From the NCBI GenBank assembly GCA_964394395.1, contig CAYMWV010000211.1:1-5314 (forward strand): 5,314 bases of DNA, written 5' to 3'. Shown here in pieces: positions 1-4,512 of this stretch (positions within the stretch are counted from its first letter, which is position 1; each line of letters starts with the position of its first letter). The notes below the pieces were generated by a model. It was not told where the DNA came from. It saw nothing but the letters and a program-made list of their open reading frames with translations, and did not search any database. The position numbers and the translations under genes are program-made. Source of the stretch: Sediminispirochaeta sp964394395. GTDB taxonomy: Bacteria > Spirochaetota > Spirochaetia > DSM-16054 > Sediminispirochaetaceae.

Positions 1-11
1 CCTCGTTTTTC

Positions 12-46
12 CTGCCTGGTTTATTCTGCCTGGTTCCTTCTGTCTG
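12..46. repeat. Short degenerate tandem repeat, 14-bp period
   Basis: The 10-mer CTGCCTGGTT occurs at 12-21 and again at 26-35, exactly 14 bp apart. A degraded third unit, TTCTGTCTG, follows at about 38-46. The stretch is pyrimidine-rich on the plus strand. It could be the edge of a longer repeat lying outside the window, but two good copies are too few to name a repeat family. Confidence 0.3.
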
Positions 47-62
47 AATACCTATCATCGGC

Positions 63-81
63 AGTGATTATCACTATTATA
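63..81 (-). promoter_or_regulatory. Palindrome next to a minus-strand TATAAT box
   Basis: AGTGAT-T-ATCACT at 63-75 is a perfect 6-1-6 inverted repeat. Directly beside it, 81-76 on the minus strand reads TATAAT, a perfect -10 hexamer. Transcription from this box would run leftwards and start inside or next to the palindrome, the layout expected of a repressor operator. No good -35 hexamer sits 16-18 bp upstream. A minus-strand frame from an ATG at 58-56 stays open to the window edge (19 codons) but has no Shine-Dalgarno sequence, so no gene is claimed. Alternatively the palindrome may be a site for a regulator of the gene at 232. Confidence 0.3.
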
Positions 82-194
82 GACATATCCTAGTAAAAAA
101 GTATGTACCATTGGTTACGGGTTAGATGTTCCAGCGCCTTTGAGGTTTTATGAAATCTACCGAAATTCTAACAAACGAGCCGAGCGTATTGCGA

Positions 195-227
195 TATACT
201 ATGGCTTCACCATGGGAGGGGGGGAGG
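195..227 (+). promoter_or_regulatory. Candidate -10 box and strong ribosome binding site for the EFR1 gene
   Basis: TATACT at 195-200 matches the -10 consensus at five of six positions, but no convincing -35 lies 16-18 bp upstream. The ribosome site GGGGAGG at 221-227 is followed by four bases and the ATG at 232, which fixes that start. The site is embedded in a run of seven G (218-224). ATG triplets at 201 and 212 are out of frame with the gene and lack such a site. Confidence 0.4.
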
Positions 228-231
228 AAAC

Positions 232-1119
232 ATGAGCCAACCAGTCGAAAAAACCGACCTTTTCTACTTTTCCGGTACCGGAAACTCACTTTTTATCGCC
301 CGAAAACTGGCCGAACAACTGGATAAGCCGTCGCTGCGACCCATGGCAGGAGAAGTCCTGGCGGGGCGGATAAGCAGCTCCGCTGACAGGATAGGTCTGA
401 TTTTTCCGGTTCACGCACTTACTGTTCCCCTCCTGGTTCGCAGATTTCTTCGGCAGTTTACGGCGCCGGAAGATGCCTATCTATTCGCAGTTGCTACCAG
501 GAGTGGCACAGTGTTTCGCGGTTTTCAGAAAATAGACAAGATCCTCAAATCGACACAGCGCAAGCGGGGACTTGAGGCAGGATTTACCATCAACATGCTT
601 GATAATGAGGCAAGGCAAAGCCCCTACAAAGCACCGGGGGAGGAAGAGATTCTTGAAGCTCAGGGAAGAAGTCTGGCAGAACTTGAGAGAGTCATTCCAA
701 TGATCCGGGGACGGAAGAGCTATTTCCCAGGAGACTCCGGTGTCACCGTCCATTTCCCCTACAGTGAAAGGAAAAACCGTTTTATCGAAAAACTGGTACT
801 CACGGGCATGGATGTGGCTGAAAAAATCGGTGGGGTAAACTATTTTTATGTTGATGATACGTGCATCGGCTGTGGAATATGTGAGCGGGTCTGTCTTTCA
901 GGAAAGATAGATACGCAAAAAGGGAAGCCTGTCTGGAATCGGCGGATTCTCTGCTACATGTGCTACGCCTGTTTGCATTTTTGCCCCAGTTCGGCAGTCC
1001 AGATTGATAGCATCCCAGGAGTAAAATCTTTTACAGAAACAAACGACCGCTATCCCCATCCCTATGCAAAGGTGCAAGATATTGAGAATCAAAAAAAGCA
1101 AACGGAAAGGGACTTTTGA
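232..1119 (+). CDS. EFR1-family flavodoxin/ferredoxin fusion protein
   Basis: A 295-residue cytoplasmic protein that probably carries electrons through an FMN domain and two iron-sulfur clusters; its physiological partner is unknown. The N-terminus is flavodoxin-like: a beta strand leads into SGTGNS (residues 14-19), the usual phosphate-binding loop for FMN, followed by a helix. The C-terminal quarter is a 2x[4Fe-4S] ferredoxin with two CX2CX2CX3C motifs, C211/C214/C217/C221 and C241/C244/C247/C251, the last followed by proline. This order is that of the EFR1 family, common in anaerobes. There is no signal peptide or membrane segment. The last 30 residues are polar and charged and may be disordered. 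The start is fixed by the ribosome site at 221-227. The gene stands alone and faces the ParE toxin gene. All eight cluster cysteines are present, so it looks intact. I am sure of the architecture but not of any specific reaction. Confidence 0.88.
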   Translation: MSQPVEKTDLFYFSGTGNSLFIARKLAEQLDKPSLRPMAGEVLAGRISSSADRIGLIFPVHALTVPLLVRRFLRQFTAPEDAYLFAVATRSGTVFRGFQKIDKILKSTQRKRGLEAGFTINMLDNEARQSPYKAPGEEEILEAQGRSLAELERVIPMIRGRKSYFPGDSGVTVHFPYSERKNRFIEKLVLTGMDVAEKIGGVNYFYVDDTCIGCGICERVCLSGKIDTQKGKPVWNRRILCYMCYACLHFCPSSAVQIDSIPGVKSFTETNDRYPHPYAKVQDIENQKKQTERDF

Positions 1120-1137
1120 GAGGGGTTTTGAGAGGGC
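1114..1137. repeat. 12-bp tandem duplication over the EFR1 stop codon
   Basis: TTTTGAGAGGGG (1114-1125) is followed directly by TTTTGAGAGGGC (1126-1137), eleven of twelve bases identical. The unit length is a multiple of three, so the in-frame TGA at 1117-1119 is repeated at 1129-1131 and gives the gene a second stop four codons on. Confidence 0.6.
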
Positions 1138-1164
1138 TCCTGAGCAATCAGCGGGGGCTTACGG

Positions 1165-1229
1165 GGCAGTCTCTATTACTGCCGGGGCCGGACTAATCCT
1201 CTTTCCGCCCATCGGGGAAACTGGTCCGG
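1165..1229. other. Structured gap between convergent genes (two hairpins)
   Basis: The 121-bp gap between the EFR1 and toxin stop codons holds two inverted repeats. The first is GGCAGT (1165-1170) with ACTGCC (1178-1183), a perfect 6-bp stem with a 7-base loop. The second is CCGGACTA (1188-1195) with TGGTCCGG (1222-1229), an 8-bp stem with one G-T pair. Nested inside it is TTTCC (1202-1206) with GGAAA (1216-1220). Neither strand has a T run after the stems, so these are not canonical intrinsic terminators. They could still slow or end transcription from both sides. I see no gene here; a 61-codon plus frame spanning the gap starts inside the EFR1 gene and has no recognisable content. Confidence 0.4.
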
Positions 1230-1240
1230 GTCGGGCTGCG

Positions 1241-1564
1241 TTATCGTAAACTCCTTGCCAGAAGTAAATCCTCAATATTTCGTCTACCATCAATCAGTGC
1301 CAGGACAAGGACTTCCCCTCCCCTGATCCGGTACATCAGCCGCCAGGGGTGTATGACCAGCTCCCTGTACTTGAGAATGGATTCCCGTTCCAGTTCGGGG
1401 ACAACTCTTCCAGCTTCCGGAAATTGCTCCAGTTTTTTCGCCGATTCCTTGATCCGCCTGTACTGCTTCCTTGCCGGGCCCACCGATTCAATACCGAGAT
1501 AACGCACAATATCCTGAAGATCCAGCAGGGCAGGCTCCGTCCAGACCACCCGGTGATCTTTCAA
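1241..1564 (-). CDS. Type II toxin, ParE/RelE superfamily
   Basis: A 107-residue toxin of the ParE/RelE fold, paired with the antitoxin gene just upstream. Visible hallmarks are the N-terminal strand VVWTEPALLDLQDI (6-19), two charged helices (about 29-48), then YRELVIHPWRLMYRI (66-80) and a strand ending in LIDGRRNIEDLL (90-101). The spaced arginines and the IDGRR block are typical of ParE-like members found beside Phd/YefM antitoxins. ParE proteins inhibit DNA gyrase and RelE proteins cleave mRNA at the ribosome; the sequence alone does not say which applies. The start is a TTG, supported by AGGAG at 1576-1572 seven bases upstream and by the 4-bp overlap TTGA with the antitoxin stop, which implies translational coupling. 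No frame damage is seen, so the toxin is probably functional and kept in check by its antitoxin. Confidence 0.85.
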   Translation of the reverse strand: MKDHRVVWTEPALLDLQDIVRYLGIESVGPARKQYRRIKESAKKLEQFPEAGRVVPELERESILKYRELVIHPWRLMYRIRGGEVLVLALIDGRRNIEDLLLARSLR

Positions 1565-1869
1565 GCACCTTCTCCTGTAGGGCTTTGCTCAATCTCAAGG
1601 GTATTAAGCCGTTCCTCCATCCGGGCAAACACCTCATCCTGGGTAAAGAGGCAGCCATCCTCGGCAGCCTTCTCCCCCTCCGCCAGCAGTTTCAAGATCC
1701 CCATGGTGCTGCGCATATGCTGGTAGGACTCAGTATCCAGAAGAACCGCCCTGGCGGTACCATTCTGGGTAATCACAATGGGCGATCTGGACTCGTTTAC
1801 CCGGTCCAGCATATCTGCTGCATGGGTTTTAATATAGGAGATCGGTTTTATATCCTCGTTATAATCCAT
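1561..1869 (-). CDS. Type II antitoxin, Phd/YefM family
   Basis: A 102-residue antitoxin that should bind and neutralise the adjoining toxin and repress its own operon. The N-terminal half is the Phd/YefM DNA-binding and dimerisation domain: IKPISYIKTHAADMLDRV (7-24) is the first helix region, and PIVITQNGTARAVLLDTESYQ (30-50) is the family's signature hairpin and following helix. The C-terminal half (about 55-102) is acidic and helical (AEGEKAAEDG, DEVFARMEERLNTLE), as expected of a segment that folds on binding the toxin. The ATG at 1869 follows AGAGG (1880-1876) at six bases. The gene begins 52 bp after the recQ stop on the same strand and overlaps the toxin by 4 bp. A GGTACC-centred palindrome lies just upstream. 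The family call is secure; function is inferred. Confidence 0.88.
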   Translation of the reverse strand: MDYNEDIKPISYIKTHAADMLDRVNESRSPIVITQNGTARAVLLDTESYQHMRSTMGILKLLAEGEKAAEDGCLFTQDEVFARMEERLNTLEIEQSPTGEGA

Positions 1870-1884
1870 TCAATACCTCTGGTG

Positions 1885-1901
1885 CTTATATGGTACCTTA
1901 T
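1885..1901 (-). promoter_or_regulatory. Candidate operator and -10 box of the Phd/ParE pair
   Basis: Between recQ and the antitoxin, the minus strand reads ATAAGGTACCATAT at 1901-1888. It is a 14-bp inverted repeat centred on GGTACC with one mismatched pair. TATAAG at 1890-1885 matches the -10 consensus at five of six positions and overlaps the palindrome. The only -35-like hexamer, TTGCAT at 1918-1913, is 22 bp away, which is too far, so the promoter is uncertain. YefM-type antitoxins are known to bind short palindromes with a TAC-containing core, so autorepression here is plausible. Confidence 0.35.
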
Positions 1902-1921
1902 TTTGGCCTATCATGCAACTG

Positions 1922-3856
1922 TCAAGCCCTTTTGCTTAAAAAGTCCCGAATTACCTGCAGGAACTCCTCCCCGTACCGCTCCAGCTTCACCTTCCCCACC
2001 CCATGGAGACTCAACAGCTCTTCGGAGGTTTCGGGGAAGCTCGTGGCCATGGCAATGAGAGTGGTATCATGGAAGATCACATAGGGGGGCAGCTTGGCCC
2101 GGTCTGCCAGCTCCTTCCGGCGGGCCGCCAAAAGGTCAAAGAGCTGCCGGTCGTAATCTGCTTTCTGCCCCTCCCCGGAAGTCCCGGAATTGCCGTCGCT
2201 CCTGCCACCGAGCCTCCGGGACGGCTGCTTTCCCTTTCTCTTCCCGGCCTCCGGATCGATGTAACCCCTTACCTTCCGCTCCCCCTTCAATACCTCCCGG
2301 CAGCCGGTTCCCAGTTTTAGACTGCCGTACTCCGGGTCCTGCCGCAGAAGTCCCATCTGCAAAAGCAGCCGGGCAAGCTGGAACCACTGTTCTTTGGCGT
2401 ACTCCAGACCGATCCCCCAAGTGGAGAGCTTCTCGTGACCCCGGCTGGTCACCTTCTGGGCCTTTGAGCCCCGGAGGACATCGATAATGTGGGCAGCACC
2501 GAAAAGCTCCCCGGTCCGGTAGACACAGGAGAGGAATTTCTGGGCCACCACGGTCAGATCCTCCTCCTCTTTTGCCGGGCCAAGGCAGTTGTCACAATTT
2601 CCGCAGCGCTCCGGGGGATTCTCTCCAAACCAGGTGAGCAGGGGTACCCTCCGACAAAGATGGGTCTCCGCAAAGGCGGTCATGGCTGCCAGATGGTTTT
2701 CCGCCACCCGCTTTGCGGTCCCCTCCTTTTTATCGATGAAGTAGCGATTGGTGATGATATCACCGTAACCAAAGAGGAGAAGACACCGGGCTGGCAGCCC
2801 GTCCCGGCCCGCCCGGCCGATCTGCTGGTAGTAACTCTCGATATCCTTGGGCAGGTCGTGGTGGATCACAAAGCGCACATCGGGTTTGTTTATTCCCATG
2901 CCGAAGGCGATGGTAGCTACGATAATCTGCACATCATCCCTTATGAAATGATCCTGGTTCTCTCGCCGTTTTTGGTCAGAGAGCCCTGCATGGTAGGAAG
3001 CAGCCGAGTAGCCCGCCCCGGTAAGGTGGCCGGTCAAGTCGTCCACCTTCTTCCGGGTGGAGCAATAGATGATCCCCGATCGTCCGCTAATGGCCTTCTG
3101 ATGCCCTTCTTCTCCCTCCAAAGCGGAGAGAAAGTTCAGAATCTGCCTCCGGGGCTCCGATTTCAACCGCACCTCCAGCTGGAGGTTTGGCCGGTCGAAT
3201 CCGGCGATGAAGTGTTTGTCTCCGGAAAAACCCAGTGAGGCGGCGATATCTTTTCTTACCCGCTCGGTGGCGGTGGCGGTGAGGGCCAGGCGGACTGCCC
3301 CGGGGAAGTGGTTCCGCAGTTCCGCAAGCCGCCGGTACTCGGGGCGGAAGTCGTGGCCCCATTCGGAGATGCAGTGGGCCTCGTCGATGGCGATCGCATC
3401 GATCCGGCGTTCTGCGAGAAACGAGAGGGTCCGTTCCAGAAGGAGGGTCTCCGGAGCGAGGTAGAGGAGCTTCACCTCCCCCCGGGCGATACGGCTCATG
3501 TTACTCCTGTACTCATCGTCGGCCAGGGAGCTATTGAGGCAGACCGCTGAAATCCCGAACTGCTCAAGCTGTGACACCTGGTCCTGCATCAAACTGATCA
3601 GAGGGGAGATCACCAGGGTCATCCCCTTGAAAACAAGAGCAGGTACCTGGTAGCAAAGGGATTTACCCCCGCCGGTGGGCATCACCGCCAGACTGTCGTG
3701 ACCTGAGAGGATGGAGGTGATAATCTCCTCCTGCAGGGGACGGAAGGAGGAGTAGCCAAACCAGGAGGAGAGGATTTGAGGAAGGAGTTCTTTGAGCCCG
3801 TCCTTCAGATCCCCCTTAAGCCCCCCCCTGTTAGCATCATTTTTCATGGAACCCAT
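1922..3856 (-). CDS. recQ: ATP-dependent DNA helicase RecQ
   Basis: A 644-residue superfamily 2 helicase that unwinds DNA 3' to 5' in recombination and repair, in the cytoplasm on the nucleoid. Domains in order: the Q-motif region FGYSSFRPLQ (33-42); Walker A TGGGKS (61-66); DEAH (158-161), followed by the RecQ aromatic loop through CISEWGHDFRPEY (162-174); motif III TATAT (193-197); motif VI QQIGRAGRDG (344-353). Zinc ligands are C401, C418, C421 and C424, with the same spacing as in E. coli RecQ. A winged-helix RQC domain spans about 430-530, a basic Gly/Ser-rich linker about 531-567 and an HRDC domain about 568-640. E. coli RecQ is 609 residues; the extra length is mainly linker and N-terminus. 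The start is uncertain. Neither the ATG at 3856 nor Met4 has a ribosome site, and the first codons include a run of eight G on the coding strand. Two toxin-antitoxin pairs flank the gene. Confidence 0.95.
   Translation of the reverse strand: MGSMKNDANRGGLKGDLKDGLKELLPQILSSWFGYSSFRPLQEEIITSILSGHDSLAVMPTGGGKSLCYQVPALVFKGMTLVISPLISLMQDQVSQLEQFGISAVCLNSSLADDEYRSNMSRIARGEVKLLYLAPETLLLERTLSFLAERRIDAIAIDEAHCISEWGHDFRPEYRRLAELRNHFPGAVRLALTATATERVRKDIAASLGFSGDKHFIAGFDRPNLQLEVRLKSEPRRQILNFLSALEGEEGHQKAISGRSGIIYCSTRKKVDDLTGHLTGAGYSAASYHAGLSDQKRRENQDHFIRDDVQIIVATIAFGMGINKPDVRFVIHHDLPKDIESYYQQIGRAGRDGLPARCLLLFGYGDIITNRYFIDKKEGTAKRVAENHLAAMTAFAETHLCRRVPLLTWFGENPPERCGNCDNCLGPAKEEEDLTVVAQKFLSCVYRTGELFGAAHIIDVLRGSKAQKVTSRGHEKLSTWGIGLEYAKEQWFQLARLLLQMGLLRQDPEYGSLKLGTGCREVLKGERKVRGYIDPEAGKRKGKQPSRRLGGRSDGNSGTSGEGQKADYDRQLFDLLAARRKELADRAKLPPYVIFHDTTLIAMATSFPETSEELLSLHGVGKVKLERYGEEFLQVIRDFLSKRA
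3821..3828. repeat. C8/G8 homopolymer within the recQ N-terminal codons
   Basis: Eight consecutive C on the plus strand (G on the recQ coding strand) lie in codons 10-12 of the annotated frame, and a C5 run follows at 3811-3815 after TTAAG. Slippage by one base would frameshift translation from the ATG at 3856. The tract lies upstream of the conserved helicase domain, so a start further in would avoid it. Confidence 0.6.
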
Positions 3857-3894
3857 GGTGGCCCGGAAGGGGGGTAGGGGTCAAGGTGAATATG

Positions 3895-3926
3895 TTGACC
3901 ATAGTGTATCACAAGTGTTACACTAT
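3895..3926 (+). promoter_or_regulatory. Promoter and double-palindrome operator of the RHH/RelE module
   Basis: TTGACC at 3895-3900 (five of six -35 matches) is followed, after 18 bp, by TACACT at 3919-3924 as a -10. A 26-bp inverted repeat at 3901-3926 fills the spacer and the -10. Its outer arms ATAGTGTA and TACACTAT are perfect complements, and overall 11 of 13 pairs match. It resolves into two near-palindromic boxes, GTGTATCAC (3904-3912) and GTGTTACAC (3915-3923), with centres 11 bp apart, about one helical turn. This suits two ribbon-helix-helix dimers binding side by side and blocking RNA polymerase. By symmetry the minus strand also carries TACACT, preceded by TGA like an extended -10, so recQ transcription could be affected too. 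Confidence 0.65.
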
Positions 3927-3941
3927 TATTGGAGGAAACAG

Positions 3942-4169
3942 ATGCCGACAAAACTTCCAAGGATAAATATCGCACTTGAAGAGCCTCTTTATGCAATGAT
4001 TGAAGAGTTAGCTAAAGTAAAAGGATTTTCTCTTTCCATGGCAGCTCGGGAATTAATAAAGGAAGCAATTGAACTGGAAGAAGAGAGTTTACTTATCTCT
4101 TTTGCAGAAGAACGAGATACAGATTTTGATGCTTCCGGCGCATTAAGCCATGAAGAGGTGTGGGATTAG
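3942..4169 (+). CDS. Type II antitoxin, ribbon-helix-helix family
   Basis: A 75-residue antitoxin that probably neutralises the RelE-type toxin encoded just downstream and represses the shared promoter. The N-terminus fits a ribbon-helix-helix fold: strand LPRINIAL (5-12), helix EPLYAMIEELAKVKG (14-28), and helix SLSMAARELIKEAIELEE (30-47). The C-terminal tail (48-75) is acidic and ends in ALSHEEVWD, a form common in toxin-binding tails of small antitoxins. The ATG at 3942 is chosen because GGAGG at 3931-3935 lies six bases upstream and the promoter/operator ends at 3926. The frame stays open upstream to an ATG at 3792, but that stretch lies over recQ and its promoter and is not credible. The gene is AT-rich compared with its neighbours, which suggests acquisition. 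Confidence 0.82.
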   Translation: MPTKLPRINIALEEPLYAMIEELAKVKGFSLSMAARELIKEAIELEEESLLISFAEERDTDFDASGALSHEEVWD

Positions 4170-4173
4170 GATA

Positions 4174-4446
4174 ATGTTTCAACTGCTCTATCATCCCCAA
4201 GTAAAAACAAAGGATTTGCAAAAAATCAATGCTGACATAAAGTTGAGCATAAAGAGTGCAATTGAAAAGAGATTACTCACCGAACCGGAAAAATTCAGTG
4301 AACCTTTACGAAAAACCTTGAAAGGATACAGAAAATTACGGGTGGGAGACTATCGAGTTGTACTTCGCATTGATAAAACCACTATCTACATCCTGGGGAT
4401 CTGCCATCGAAAAGATGTGTATGAAAGGATTCAGAAAAGAGTGTGA
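4174..4446 (+). CDS. Type II toxin, RelE family (probable mRNA interferase)
   Basis: A 90-residue RelE-fold protein, expected to inhibit translation by cutting mRNA when its antitoxin is lost. Seen here: N-terminal strand FQLLYHP (2-8), a lysine-rich helical region (about 11-36), LKGYRKLRVGDYRVVLRID (49-67) with the conserved K/R-L-R-x-G-x-Y-R pattern, then strand TIYILGICHRKDVYERI (70-86). The basic residues R53, R56, R61, H78 and R79 and Y83 are candidate catalytic residues by comparison with RelE relatives. The start at 4174 lies four bases after the antitoxin stop. A 4150 start would add eight residues and overlap the antitoxin by 20 bp, but it has no ribosome site. AT content matches the antitoxin, so the two moved as a unit. 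Whether it acts as a RelE nuclease or as a ParE poison is not proven. Confidence 0.83.
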   Translation: MFQLLYHPQVKTKDLQKINADIKLSIKSAIEKRLLTEPEKFSEPLRKTLKGYRKLRVGDYRVVLRIDKTTIYILGICHRKDVYERIQKRV

Positions 4447-4475
4447 TCATGTTCCACCGGCAGGAATCCCCCCCC

Positions 4476-4504
4476 TTGCCCAGACAGAAGGATTCACATA
4501 CCCT
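4476..4504 (+). promoter_or_regulatory. Weak candidate promoter for the thioesterase gene
   Basis: TTGCCC at 4476-4481 (four of six) and TACCCT at 4499-4504 (three of six) are 17 bp apart. Transcription would begin at about 4511-4513, at the ATG itself, giving a leaderless message. That would explain why no ribosome site precedes this ATG; the AGAAGGA at 4486-4492 is 20 bases away. A C8 tract (4468-4475) abuts the -35. The match is poor and the proposal is tentative. Confidence 0.2.
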
Positions 4505-4512
4505 TTTCAACC

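Noticed and set aside
1..58. A minus-strand partial gene from an ATG at 58 running off the left edge
   Set aside because: Nineteen open codons over a degenerate repeat, no ribosome site and no family resemblance; too little to call.
1165..1240. Possible riboswitch (cobalamin-like GC-rich fold) in the gap
   Set aside because: It lies downstream of both converging genes rather than in a leader, and no conserved riboswitch core could be traced.
1064..1249. A 61-codon plus-strand frame bridging the EFR1 gene and the convergent gap
   Set aside because: It starts inside the EFR1 gene, lacks a ribosome site and encodes no recognisable motif. The gap sequence is better explained as structured non-coding DNA.
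1471..2058. A 195-codon plus-strand frame crossing toxin, antitoxin and the end of recQ
   Set aside because: It runs antisense through three well-supported genes and their 52-bp spacer, and its protein is proline/serine-rich without a domain.
2489..3238. A 249-codon open frame on the plus strand
   Set aside because: It lies wholly antisense to recQ in a GC-rich gene, where long opposite-strand frames are expected. It has no ribosome site or recognisable domain, while recQ on the other strand has every family motif.
3792..3941. A 50-residue N-terminal extension of the ribbon-helix-helix antitoxin
   Set aside because: The extension overlaps the recQ start and the TA promoter/operator, and it has no ribosome site. 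GGAGG at 3931-3935 clearly serves the ATG at 3942.
4481..4492. The 12-mer CAGACAGAAGGA also present on the minus strand near 46-35, considered as transposon end repeats
   Set aside because: About one or two shared 12-mers are expected by chance in a window of this size. The flanks do not match and there is no transposase between the copies.
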